Of a stretch of 64,000 bases of DNA, positions 12,151 through 23,189 are shown one piece after another. The stretch covers positions 34,274,501 to 34,338,500 of the forward strand of contig CP142452.1 of assembly GCA_038049695.1 (NCBI GenBank), given 5' to 3'. Position 1 is the stretch's first letter. Every line of letters starts with the position of its first letter. This stretch comes from Cinnamomum chago (taxonomy: Eukaryota; Streptophyta; Magnoliopsida; Laurales; Lauraceae). The notes beneath the pieces were generated by a model. The model was not told where the DNA came from and did no database searches. It worked only from the letters and a program-made list of their open reading frames with translations. The position numbers were made by a program, and so were the translations under genes.

Positions 12151-12346
12151 TTGGACTTGTGCGAATTCAACAGGGTCACATGTCTTGGTAAAGGGAGTTA
12201 TTAGGATGGCATTGATTTGAGGATTATACATCTCTAAGAATCCATTGTGAGCACCTTATTGGGCCCACCAAGGCCGCGCCAATCGTGGGGTGGTTAGGGA
12301 TAGAAAGATCTAATGAGACCTGGGGGTATATAAAATATTAACCCCA

Positions 12347-12490
12347 TTAGATCATTCTAAAATATTAATCCCATTAGATCATCCCATCTCTTCGATTGAT
12401 GGCCCTCATTTTTAATGGCTTTAGAAGGCATCATTTTATTTGATTTAATAAAACAACGAGTAACAATTGGATAAGCGTCAAATTTTGGCT
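12347..12490 (+). repeat. Dispersed repeat family, copy 4
   Basis: Begins AATATTAACCCCATTAGATC. That leading part is itself repeated once (near 12347 and 12372) before GGCCCTCATTTTTAATGGC, AGAAGGCATCATTTTATT and AACAATTGGATAAGCGTCAA. Confidence 0.65.
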
Positions 12491-13193
12491 CGTACCAACT
12501 CATGGAGAGTAGTGAGTCCAGGGGGTTTGATTGATCATAGGAGGTCCCATGTGTTGAAAAAAGGAGGTTGTTTAGAGATGGTGCCCATACAAGGGTGTGG
12601 TAACTTAAGAGTTTCTCATCTTTACTATTGAATTAGGTTTTATGAAAAATACAACTAAAAAATTGGAAAACTTTTTGAGTCCCACAAATCAATGGTTGTG
12701 GGACATAGTTGGATGTATGCCAACATGGGAAGAGAATGTGATGGAAGATGTCATTGACGATATGATTTAGGGGAAAAAATATCAATTATAGTTGTTATGA
12801 GAGGTGTCTCTCTGGTTCTTATGAGAGGTCCGCTTTTTTTTTTTTACTTTAAGGACGCACATATAGTCAAACCAACAACCTTTACACGATCATCAACCTT
12901 GAATGTCATTCACTCTAATTTGACACTTCTTTGAATTATATTCACTATTAGATTGAATTTCTTAAATATTGTAAATGAATAAGCGTTAAACATTGGGACC
13001 GTGAAATCAATGATTTTAATGATCTAGTTGTGATATTTTTTTTCTTACCCCAAAGTCTAATTCATAATGAGACCTTTCCATCACCCTAAATGGCATCTAT
13101 CATAGTGGTCTCCAACTGGGGCTTACATTTTCACTTCATGGAAATAGAAATGTGAGACGTACCTCTTAGGTGAGATTCCTTCTACCCTAAGAG
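12491..13193. other. Non-coding stretch
   Basis: No recognisable gene or terminal structure. It has a poly-T run near 12833-12844 and general AT-rich sequence. Confidence 0.35.
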
Positions 13194-13532
13194 CATGTTT
13201 GCTAACAAGTAAGGAATCCATAGATCTGATGATTCTTCACTACCACTCAAACAAGGATTCTTCGTTGGGGATTTGTATAGTTGAGGATTTGACATTGATG
13301 TTGGTGTGTATCGATGCATATAGCTGAGAAAAATAGGATTCAATATGCAAATCCACTTAAGTGAAGATTTTCAAATCTTATGGGGGGTGGTCGGATTTGA
13401 AAATCTTAACAAATGAAGATTTTCATTCGTCCAAATCCTCAAAAATTTACAATTGCCAAACATGGATTTACCTAACATTTGGGAAACTAAAAATCTTTTC
13501 CTTAAAGATTTGGTTCCCAAACGTGACCTAAA
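13194..13532. mobile_element. Small inverted-repeat DNA element (MITE-like)
   Basis: Left end GCATGTTTGCTAAC (13194 onward) faces right end GGTTCCCAAACGTGACC (about 13512-13532), giving imperfect terminal inverted repeats about 15-20 bp long. The interior of about 300 bp has pairing stretches such as GATTTTCAAATC and GATTTGAAAATC and encodes nothing. The GC-TGTTTG type of end is common in plant hAT/Harbinger MITEs. I could not fix a target-site duplication. Confidence 0.5.
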
Positions 13533-13556
13533 GTGTACTCTTAGAGAAAAAAGGCC

Positions 13557-13557
<1 letters not shown>

Positions 13558-13589
<32 letters not shown>
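13558..13589. repeat. (CT)n microsatellite
   Basis: About 15 CT units in a row, just to the right of the MITE-like element at 13194-13532. Confidence 0.95.
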
Positions 13590-13591
<2 letters not shown>

Positions 13592-14515
13592 TGAGCCAGG
13601 TCAGCAGGTTGAGTCTCATAATCTCAATTGTTTTAAGGAACATCTTACCTCTTCCAGATATTCGTTGTGCTACCTTATGTGTGATGAGTGTTAAATATTG
13701 CATATTTTATTACTCATTAGTCCGAATTTTATCGGCATCTCATATACATATCATTCGCTTTACACAGAGATTTTATCCTTCTATCACATTAATGGATTAT
13801 CGGATTATCATGTATAAATCCAATTATTTATAGCGCATTTTATGTAATTTCTCTTGTGTAGGTGAACCCCGCGACTACCCCAACCTTCCGGCTAGTGTCC
13901 CATGGCATCAAGAAGAGATTTAAATAAAGAAGTTACATGAAATCCTCATGAAGAAATCTTAGAAAGAATTGAAGAATTCCAAAATAAGAGAAGAAGACTT
14001 TAAGGATAAAAGAAGTCATTTTCTAATACAAATGAGTGGTTGGTGTATTGGTTGGAGCTTGGATACTTATGAAATAGCTCTAGATCCCTTATCTTTGATC
14101 TTTTGTAGCTTGATTTTGATGATTTATTGTTAGGGTAGTTAGATGATGATCTAGGATCTTGGCCTTTTATTTTCTTTACTTTGATCTTCATTGCTATATC
14201 ATCCAATCCAAAGTCCTTTACTATTTGATGACACCGTAGTCTTGCGGTTAAATGTTGCACATATAAGTGTCGATAAATGTGCCATCCACTATATCTTATA
14301 CATTTGCTTAACCAACTATATATGTGAAAGTACTGGATAAAATATCGAACTATCTACCAATTCGACTATCGTGTTTTTCTACATGGACCTCACTTGCTCC
14401 AGCTCATGCATCTATCTAAGTAAGAGTGACTTGATACATGTCCTATTTATCAATCCTTATTAGATCCAGTACATTAAACATATCCACCCAACCAACTATA
14501 AATATGAAGCCCATT
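13590..14515. other. Non-coding stretch
   Basis: No gene or element recognised. The minus-strand open frame near 14000-14260 is lysine- and serine-rich with no motif, and is probably chance. Confidence 0.3.
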
Positions 14516-15509
14516 AAGTGCATGTTTGGGAGGTCTAATTTTTCCCTCTATTTCTCTGTTTCTCTAAAATGGATAGAGGTTTGGAAAAATAGAGTGTTTG
14601 GCACCACCTTTTAGCCTCTACCAATTTAGAGAAAATGCCTCTACTTTCCATAGCCCCCTTGATGAGGTAGTTGAGAAATAGAGGAAAAAAATAAGAGGCG
14701 AAGCTACAATGTTTTGTGCATAATCATGCCCAGTCCCTTTTTTTAGTTTTTCTCCGAATCTAAAAGGGTTGATCAAGATCCAATCCATTGAAAATGTCCA
14801 TAAGGTCAAAAAAGGGCATGCATCCAACTTTCAGCTATTGAATCATTATCAATCTCGAGATATGTGCCAAAAATCGTAGCCATTGGATATTATTTATTAT
14901 GATCTGTGGGCCCCAAACACAAGATCAAAACCGTTGGATATATTTGGAAGGATGAGAAAGTCTATGTGGTCAATTATGATCACATAATACATTGTGAATC
15001 TTGCGATATCTAAAAAACAAAAGTAACCATTGATGTATTATGCTCGATATTGCATTTGTCTATGAGCAGTAAACTATTTCAACTTTTATTATTATTTAGA
15101 AGCGTAAAATAAGATCTAAACCGTTAGTAATGTTCACAATATCAAACACAACCATGAGACCAAATGTCACCCGTTGAATCATCACTAATCTCTAGATATG
15201 TGCAAAAAATGCGAGCCATTAGGTATAATTCTGTGGATTATGTGGGCCCCAAACACAAGATCCAAACCATGAGATCTCTTTGGAAGGCTGAGCACGTCCA
15301 TAAGGCCAATTTTCATGGCCTAATATCTTGTGGATCTCAAGAAATATATGAAAAACTCTCAACTAATGATATAAAAATGTCTATTTAGCTTAGACCATTG
15401 CATTACTAAACACCTTTTATTTTAGCCTCCTTTTTCTATGGCTCTTTTTTGTATGGGTCTATTTTGAATGGTCTTTAAAAAATAGACTAGACCTCCCAAA
15501 CAAGCCCTG
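14516..15509. mobile_element. Non-autonomous TIR element of about 1 kb (hAT- or Harbinger-like)
   Basis: The left end GCATGTTTGGGAGGTCTA (14520-14537) is inverted at the right as TAGACCTCCCAAACAAGCC (about 15488-15506). That gives about 17 bp of terminal inverted repeat. Inside, 14833-15020 and 15170-15360 are diverged direct copies, sharing TTGAATCAT, CTCGAGATATGTGC and GGGCCCCAAACACAAGATC. The interior is thus partly a tandem duplication. No transposase is encoded. A clean target-site duplication was not found. Confidence 0.65.
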
Positions 15510-16095
15510 AATAAATATCAAATTACCCATCAACATCACTACCATAATGTTATATCTGGATCTCAATTACTCCAACTCATTCACCTATCTAGGTAAGAAC
15601 TATTGGACATCCTAACATCAACCAATATACACCCCATCTAAGCGGGACTTGCTCAACAAGAGACCATGCCCATCTTATATTTTCTACATTCACCCACTAG
15701 ATCAAATATTGACCAACAACATATTGGATGGAACTACAAGATCAAGGATGCAAGCATCCACCCATGTACCCATTGATCCATGACTCATTAGATGAATATC
15801 ATGCACATCTTACATTTACCTAAATGGGATGCACTATAAGCAATCCATTTACTTAGCTCTCCCTCTGTTTACATACATATATATAGGACCCATCACATCC
15901 AAATCATTCACCCTTCTGTAGGGCTCACTATTCATAAATCTTATCAATAGTTTTTTATGGGCAGATAAGTTCGTTGGATCAAATATTGAGAACCATTTAA
16001 GAGATTCATTTGTCATTTAGGAGGTTCCACTGTCATACATTATTTATGCGATCACATAATGGACGTTATTTAGGTGGGACTGTCTTAATATATAG
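15510..16095. other. Non-coding stretch
   Basis: Nothing recognised: AT-rich sequence without open frames of interest or obvious repeats. Confidence 0.3.
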
Positions 16096-17605
16096 ACTAG
16101 CACAATAACCCGTGCTAAGCACAACCTTGTTTGCTGATTAAATTTGTAGCCACATTTATAAAGGTCAATTAAAAAAATTCCAGATCACGTTGATTATCTT
16201 CAAACACTTACTAACAATGATTTAGTATAGATAGAGCACACAAATTTAAATTGAAAATAAAAGAAAAGAAGAATAAGATAGTGCCTTTTTTCTTAATCCA
16301 AGAGTCTAGAATAGAAATGAAGATAAGTAAGGTGAAAAGGAAACGAGAATAAGAGATTGGGGATGGATATGAAGTTGTTGAGAAGAGTGAAAAGTGGGAG
16401 GACTTAGAGTGGTTTCTAACAAGAAAAGTGGGTGGACTTAGAGTGGTTTTATGATAGAAGTGGGAGAAGAACATGGGTAAATTATAGAGTAGTTATAACT
16501 AATTGTTAAAATTAGAAGTTGCAATCAATTTTAGCTTGAAGACCCAGAACTTTAATATAGTATAATTTGATTGTCAGAATATTTCGTAATTTAGGAATTA
16601 TTTCACAAGTACACTGTATATAGTCTATAAGTAAACATATAATTAAAAATGATTAAACTTATATAAATATTTAATTAAAGATACAAGCATTTTGAGTTGG
16701 AAGAATCTCAAATAATGAGGTTTTGAATTTACAGTCACACATACCGTTGAATATGGCCATCACCCAACTAACCATCAAAATTCTCCCTAGGAGTATTTCA
16801 TAATGCAAATGCACTGTGTAAAAAGGCTAAAATTCCAAAATTATTGTGATATCCTAAATCTTTTTTGAAATATCCCAATATACAAAAAATCACTTTTTTC
16901 AAAATTTTTCAAACTTTACTTATATATATACAAGGCCCATCTTATGTTTTATCGTATAATATCAGCCAATGCTTCATCCAAAAAGAGTTTGTTAAAACTT
17001 TCAAAAACTCAAGAAATGGACGATAAATGTGGCCCGGGTTAGTTGGAACTTACCACATTTAGGAATATAGGTATGGCTTGCTTATGATGAATAGATGATA
17101 CATATGACCCACGTATGATACATATTTCACTATAAAAAGGAAAAAAAAGGACATAAAGAAAGACCATGATTCAAAATTTAGGGTTGTCAATCTATTTGGA
17201 CAAATCATTAGCTAATGTCATATGATCAATCGTAAGGTGGACAAAGTTTTTCGAAGTATTTTTGCGATATTGCAAACTTTTGTAAAAAGCAATAATTTGG
17301 GCATTTTAATCTGTTTACATAGTGTACTTCGTAGTATAGAGACTGCTAGGAAAAAAATTGGTGTTTAGTTATGTGATGGGCATATTTGACTTTAGGGGTG
17401 ACCGTACGATCAAAGCTCTCAAACTAATTTACAAATATTTTCGCATATATTGTTGAAGCACTACAATTGAAAATTTTAATTAATTATATTATAAATGAAT
17501 TTATATTTCTATTGTCAGTTACTAATACTTAACTTGGATATTAGTTTTAAATTATTATTCAATTTTGCATGACTTAACTCGTGCATCACACATGCTTTAT
17601 GCTAG
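16096..17605. mobile_element. Possible Helitron-like ends in opposite orientation
   Basis: At 16096-16122 the minus strand reads GTGCTTAGCACGGG, TTATTGTG, CTAGT: a short hairpin followed by CTAG, as at a Helitron 3' terminus. At 17578-17605 the plus strand reads CGTGCATCACACATG, CTTTATG, CTAGT, a decayed version of the same arrangement facing the other way. The 1.5 kb between is non-coding and AT-rich. Either two separate Helitron 3' ends lie back to back, or this is one element with related inverted ends. No helicase or Rep domain is visible. Confidence 0.3.
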
Positions 17606-17858
17606 TTACCCATTATATAATAGTGGGATTAAAAAAAAATGTCTTTTTCTGAAAGACCCCTTTTCCCGAAACCCCTCTCCTCCTTTTTTTGGAATAGAGC
17701 CCTCCTTATGTCAATCCAGTCCTTTCACATATGCTACATGATGCAAAGCTTGTGGTAATAAATATTGTAGCCCACATGTAGGATTCAACGAAAAAGGTCT
17801 AATGATGGGATATCCAAAGACAAAAGATTCATTTTCCATTAGGGTTTTGTTTCTTTAA
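17606..17858. other. Short non-coding spacer
   Basis: AT-rich sequence between the Helitron-like end and the next MITE-like element; nothing recognised. Confidence 0.3.
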
Positions 17859-18091
17859 AGGCATGTTTGTGTAACCAGTTTTTTATTAAAAAATCGAACA
17901 TTGTGGAAATGGTTTTCCATGCTACAATAAATTCATGTTTGCTGCTACCGCTCTTCCTCATAGAAAAGTACAAAAATGGGCTAGAATCTTCATGATTTCT
18001 AAAAAAAAAAAAAAAACTTCCTATTTGGGAGGGGGAGGGGGTTGGGAATTTTTTATTTTTTTTTCCCACAACATGTACACAAACATGCCCT
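17859..18091. mobile_element. MITE-like element of about 233 bp
   Basis: Left AGGCATGTTTGTGTAA (17859 onward) and right GTACACAAACATGCCC (18075-18090) form a 14-15 bp terminal inverted repeat. The interior contains an A16 run and an opposing T-rich tract and has no coding capacity. The target-site duplication is uncertain. Confidence 0.65.
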
Positions 18092-18290
18092 AATTAGTTG
18101 TTGATAGGAGTGTTTGGTTAGTTTACAAAGTCTTGTTAAGAGTTTATAATTTTAGTATTTGTTTTCCTTCATATATGAACAACAGAACATTACAACCAAC
18201 TTTAGGGGTCAATATATATATATTTTTTCATGAATTGAGTTTTCATGTTAAGGTTCATTCCTCTTTGTGAGTCTCTTGCGTCCACATGAC

Positions 18291-18669
18291 CACCTAATAT
18301 TCTCTCCCTCTCTTCAAATGAAAGGACACATGCATGAATGAGTTTTTGCTTTCCGTGTTTTTCCTTCTTCCTCATTCACTGCCATTAAAGAAATGATAAT
18401 GGCTAGTGTCCCTTGATGGAAAGGATGCTTTTGGAAAAGCCTATAAAAGAGAACACCTTGGGTAACTCTCTATACTTGAAATCCTTGTAGGTAACCATCA
18501 CTAAAACTTGTAGAAAGGGAAGTAGCAGAGAGTTATAAACCCCATCTTTCAACTACGAAGCTATGGATCATGGAGGTATTATTTAATTTCATCTTAAGAT
18601 ATTATAATATTCATTATTTAGATTAGATCCAAGTTATACCTTGATCCCGAGGTATGGGTAAGTCTAATA
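18291..18669 (+). repeat. Copia 5' LTR (5'-truncated)
   Basis: Matches 37693-38083 nearly throughout, from TCCACATGACCACCTAATAT to GGTAAGTCTAA. It contains a TATA-like CCTATAAAAGAGAAC at about 18440-18454, as expected for an LTR promoter. The first 23 bases of the LTR, seen in the right copy, are replaced by unrelated sequence. Runs into the primer site immediately after. Confidence 0.9.
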
Positions 18670-18670
18670 A

Positions 18671-18682
18671 TTGGTATCAGAG
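18671..18682 (+). promoter_or_regulatory. Primer binding site, initiator tRNA-Met type
   Basis: TTGGTATCAGAGG directly follows the LTR, one base off the canonical TGGTATCAGAGC complement of initiator Met-tRNA. It sets the element's polarity as plus, opposite to its gag and integrase remnants. Confidence 0.9.
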
Positions 18683-19253
18683 GCGTGTTTTGATTTTGGA
18701 TTTAATCTGAATAAACTCTCGTGGGTTTCATTTGGGTTCTTCCTCTTGAGTATTTAGGTTTATCTCTCTATTCCGATTTTGATTAAAATACCCAATAATA
18801 GCATCATATACCTGTGCAGTGCACAAATCTTCTTCTCTACAATTATTTTTTCCATTTTTTTGGGAACTTTTGGGTTCTTGGCAAGATTTTGAACATATTT
18901 GAGTTTTGTGCAATAAAATACTTTCTTTGTCATGAAACAAATACGCCTAAAAAATAAAAAAAGGGTCAACCTTACAGTATGTTTGTGCACAAAAACATGC
19001 AAAGCATGTTCTAAACCAGTCGGGCCAAGACAAAGACAGAAGAAAGAAAAAAGTCATAAGTGTTGTTGAAGTCATGTACGCAAAGCTCATGCTTTGGCCA
19101 TGTGCACAAACCTATTCTTACTAGGTTGTACTGAGCCTTTCTATTAGGTTTATTATTCCGACCCATTTCAAGTCAATTAGACAGATCCAGATGAACAATA
19201 TGTTATTATTGATAACATGAACATCAATAATATGTTACTTTTTCAATGAACGA
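18683..19253 (+). other. Copia untranslated leader, part 1
   Basis: Non-coding sequence after the primer site. The opposing short frames here have no homology to gag. The rest of the leader appears inverted at 22081-23190. Confidence 0.5.
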
Positions 19254-19874
19254 GAGGTACAACTACAACCGAATGAACGAGATGTTACTCGATAATATGA
19301 ACATCGATACTCAAGTGGAACAACAACCCATCAACATTGAAGCACTCCCAGACAAACTATTGAAAGTTATCAAATTTCAAATATCACAAAACCAAATGTA
19401 AGTGAAATGAATATAAAAGAATTGAGTTGTTCCACTTTTCCTTTGGAATCTCTTTTGGTCTTAAAGACCCATTTACATCCAGTAGTTTTGGACCCTTTAG
19501 AAAGTTCAACATGATCCCAAACTTTGTTTTTAGCCATGGATTTTAATTCATCTGTCATAGATTCCATCCATTTATCAGAATTGTCACTGTTGATGGCTTC
19601 TTTGAACGTTCTAGGATCTTCTTTTATTCCAATATCTGCCTCTTTCAAATACACAACACGAACATCTGTAATAGCAGGTCTTTTCACTCGAGTTGACATT
19701 CTCAATTCTTCTACATCATTTCACTTACATTTGGTTGTGTAATATTTGGACTTTGATCGCCTTCAACAGTTGTCCAGGGAATGTTTCAATGTTGATGGGT
19801 TGTTTTTCCACTTGAGTATCGATGTTCATGTTATCAAGAGTGACATCTTGTTCATTCGATTGTAGTCGTACCTC
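19254..19874. repeat. Inverted duplication at the left inversion breakpoint
   Basis: Plus 19254-19426 and minus 19874-19701 carry the same integrase-to-RT linker (both read DNMNIDTQVE, QPINIE, then a NQM stop). They are arms of about 173 bp around a 274-bp spacer (19427-19700). The arms differ at a modest number of positions, so they have aged since the event. Inverted duplications of this kind arise when staggered breaks are filled in during an inversion. Confidence 0.85.
19427..19700 (-). pseudogene. Copia reverse transcriptase, N-terminal start
   Basis: Minus-strand frame reads STRVKRPAI, then GIKEDPRTFKEAI, WMESMTDELKSM and GCKWVFKTKRDSKGKVEQ: the standard beginning of the copia RVT_2 domain. 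It stops abruptly at 19427, where the strand polarity flips. The same WVFKTKRD text restarts on plus near 23213 and continues into the rest of RT. Confidence 0.88.
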
Positions 19875-20658
19875 TTGAATACCAACATCAATTGGGACAA
19901 CTATCCCACTTCTATCATGTAATATTACATCCCTGACTTCTTCAAAATTGATTTTCCTTGTGTCACAACTCCCACTATTTTGGTGATTCTCTAAGAATTT
20001 GGCATTATAGGATTCCACAATCCTAGTGGTATGATTCGGACAGTAAAACTTATATACCTTAAACATTTCCAGGTAACCAATAAAATATCCACTTACTGTT
20101 TTAGGGTCTAATTTCATTTCTTGTGGGTTAAAGAATTTCACTTTAGATGGATATCCCCAGATTCGAAAATGGTTTAGGCTATGTTTTCTGACCGTCCATA
20201 ACTCAAAAGGAGTTTTAGGAACTACTTTACTAGGCACACAATTCAAAATATACATTGCCATCTTTAATGCTTCGCCCCACAGATTCGGGTAATGTGGTGT
20301 TATTGACCATACTGCTAACCATATCCATCAACGTCCTATTTCTTCTCTTAGCAACACCATTTTGCTGAGGCGTTCCAGGCATTGTGCATTGGGCAACAAT
20401 GCCTTCTTGTTCAAGGAATCTTACAAATGGATTTAGGTTACGACCTGATTCAGTATATCTTCCATAATATTCCACACCCCTATCCGACCTCACAACTTTA
20501 ATTTGCTTATGTAATTGTTTTTCTAGTTCAACTTTGAATATTTTGAAAATATTTAAGGCTTCGGATTTTTCTTTAATTAGATAAACATAACCATAACGTG
20601 AGTAGTCATCAATGAAGGTGATGAAATATACTTCACCCATAAAACAAGGTATATGCAT
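19875..20658 (-). pseudogene. Copia integrase core and C-terminal part
   Basis: Minus-strand integrase: TFIDDYSRYGYVYL holds the first acidic residue and VVRSDRGVEY the second. The third normally lies in QNGVAERxNRT, but here the text is QQNGVAKRRNRTL, so the catalytic glutamate is lysine. A frameshift near 20250 moves the frame before MAMYILNCVPSK. The region ends in the variable linker (QSNEQDVTLDNMN). Both the frame break and the missing Glu make it inactive. Confidence 0.9.
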
Positions 20659-21340
20659 TTTATCATAGATATCAATGTTGATTAATTCGAGAGGCTCAAA
20701 CTCCTTGTGACAGTTTTTTTGATTGTCTTAGCTTGTTTACCTTTGATACAATCAATGCAGACACCGAAATCAGTGAAGTCAATGTTTGATAATAACCCGT
20801 CCTTCACCAATCTCACCATTCTCTCTTGCAAGATGTGTCCCAGTCTTTTATGCCAAAGGTTAGAAGAGTTTTTGTTTATGACTCCTCTTTTCATGTCAAT
20901 GTTCATCCCATAATTAATTTGCTAGGTATAAGGTGATTGTACATACGCTGAATCTAACCTTAATCTATACAATCCATCATATAAAAATATATTCCCAACT
21001 AAAATAGCATTTTTATAAACTTTCAGCAATCTATGTTCAAAATTAAATACAAAACCATCTTGATCCAATTTTGAAATAGAAATTAGATTCCTTCATATAG
21101 CCGGGACATAGAAAGTATCGAGATCCAATGAGAATCTAGTATCCAGCACAAGTTGGTAGGTGCTCATGGCCTCAACTCTTGATTCCTATCGGTTCCCCAT
21201 CATGATAGTTCGCTGACCATCACTTGGACTTTGCTTTGAAAGGAATCCCTACACACAACCAGATACATGAATGGTTGCACCAGAGTCGACCCACCAGGTA
21301 TTTGATGGGATGTCTGCTAAATTAGTTTCGGAACAAACAA
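20659..21340 (-). pseudogene. Copia protease and GAG-pre-integrase zinc finger
   Basis: From 21300 leftward on minus: NTWWVDSGATIHVSGCV, where the DSGAT aspartic protease active site is intact. Stops follow before NLISISKLDQDGFVF. The GAG-pre-integrase domain reads LWHKRLGH (about 20840-20865) and CIDCIKGKQAKT (about 20735-20770), giving the HHCC zinc-finger pattern. Several in-frame stops (for example near 20930 and 21110) interrupt it. Confidence 0.85.
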
Positions 21341-21368
21341 GAGACAAATTACTACAATTACCTCCCGA

Positions 21369-22080
21369 CTAAAACCAAGTTTTTCTTTTCAGACAGTACA
21401 ATTTGAAGTGGTCATTCTTTCCACAGAAGAAACACTTCTTTGTGGCCCCTTTCTTCTTTCCTGGCTTTCCACCTTCATTTGGAACTTCGGTCTTAGCCCT
21501 TTTCTTTCCTTTAAATTTATTTTGGGAGACAATGTTGACTGTAATTTGCCCCTCAGCCTTCAGCCTCAGTTCCCTTTGATCACATCTAGTGATCAGTTCA
21601 TTTACAGTCCACGGAGTTGAGTTCTGATTATATGCCACTTTGAATGGGCCAAAAGAGGGAGGGAGAGAGTCAATGATGAACTAGCTTAAATATCCTTTTG
21701 ATACACTCAGGTCAACATCCTTTAATTTTGCAGCAAAATTCATTATGGTTAAAATATGCTCCCTTACTCCCATGGTCCCATCATATTTTAAATTTGTTAA
21801 TCGGTTTATCAGAGATGTACCTAGGGCCTTATCTGTTATCTCAAATTGCCTTTTCATTGAATCAAGGAGGTTCTTAGCATTATCCTTAATTATAAGTGAT
21901 CCCCCTTATGCTTTTAGAAACAGAATTTGAGATAATCATAAGGCAAACTTTATTGCATCTTATACATTTATCATAATTTGTCTTATCAGCTGCTGAACTC
22001 ATTTCTATAGGCTTTTGGGGCATAGGTTCATCAACGGCCATGTCAAGTCTAGATATATAGGTAAAGGTTAGCATCAACAT
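21369..22080 (-). pseudogene. Copia gag with CCHC zinc knuckle
   Basis: Minus-strand gag (UBN2/retrotran_gag_2 type). It reads NLLDSMKRQFEITDKALGT near 21870-21815, HILTIMNFAAKLKDVDLS near 21755-21700, and WTVNELITRCDQRE near 21605-21570. A basic stretch then leads to the knuckle CFFCGKNDHFKLYC (about 21385-21426). Frame changes near 21890 and a stop near 21680 disable it. Confidence 0.85.
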
Positions 22081-23189
22081 GTCTAACTAATCAACAAAGT
22101 TCAACCATCTAAAATGGGAATAGCCCCTAAGCAGGAGGGTAAGGTCATAGATTTGAAGGCTGTAAAATAAACATACACACATTAAATTCATGCTTTGAAT
22201 TAAAAATAATAACAATAATAACTTCGAGAATAATGGTACATAATTGTAATTCTACATTTGGGTCGAAAATAATATGTGAATTATCACTCTCCTATAATCA
22301 ATAAGACCATATTAATAAAACACGTCTCAAATTAATTGAATTTATCTTTGGGTCATGGAACAATTAACCCTCAATATGTTTATTAAGCATGTCTTATTCC
22401 AATTTCAAATTATGAAAAGGATTATCAAACCTTTGGGCTGATACTCAATATCATAAATGAAATTTCCATATATAGTGTCATTGTTTATCACACAATTGGA
22501 TTAGTGATCTATTTAATTGTAAAATAAAAAATAAAATTTTATCATAACTGGGCCACTGTAGTGACTACCAAATTAATAAAAAGAATGTGCATTTCAATTA
22601 ATACGTACAACAAGACTATGTGATCTCATAAGCCCTTTTACATCATCATAAGTAATATGGATTTATAAATCATTGAATGTCCCAAAAGAATTTTTCTTTT
22701 TAACTGGGCACAAAATAAACCCAAATGACGATCATTTGACTTATTTTATTTTTCTAGAGCACATTACCTTTATAGGTACCCCTTATATGATTAATGGTCC
22801 AAAACAACTTTAATTGGGCCATTAATCAATACCTAATATCTTTAATTAATTTATCATCTTGATGGATCCATTCAATCCAACCATTGATTCTCTTCACATT
22901 TGGTATAAAATCATATAAACTTGCATATAAATTGGAAATATTAACTCTGATCATAAGAATCAAGTTAAAGTAAGTGCGGAAATAAAAATAATAATGAGTC
23001 AAAATAAAGCTTATTATTTATGAAAAAAACTAGAATCATTTTATGACTGATCCGAACTGTTAATCATAAAGATCTTGCCAAAATGAGATTATAGGTGAAG
23101 ATGGATCAAAGATTTGAGCCCAGATCAGTCAATAATCACAAAAATAAATCTCAGTCATTTTTTTTTATTCCTGTCAACCTGGGTGTTGA
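22081..23189 (-). other. Inverted copia leader / untranslated region
   Basis: AT-rich sequence upstream (on minus) of the inverted gag, with no open frame and no second primer site or LTR end. The lack of its own LTR and primer site argues that the minus segment is an inverted part of the surrounding element and not a separate copy. Confidence 0.45.

Noticed and set aside
18728-19002. Overlapping lysine-rich minus-strand frames
   Set aside because: They are in the untranslated copia leader, just after the primer site; no gag homology.
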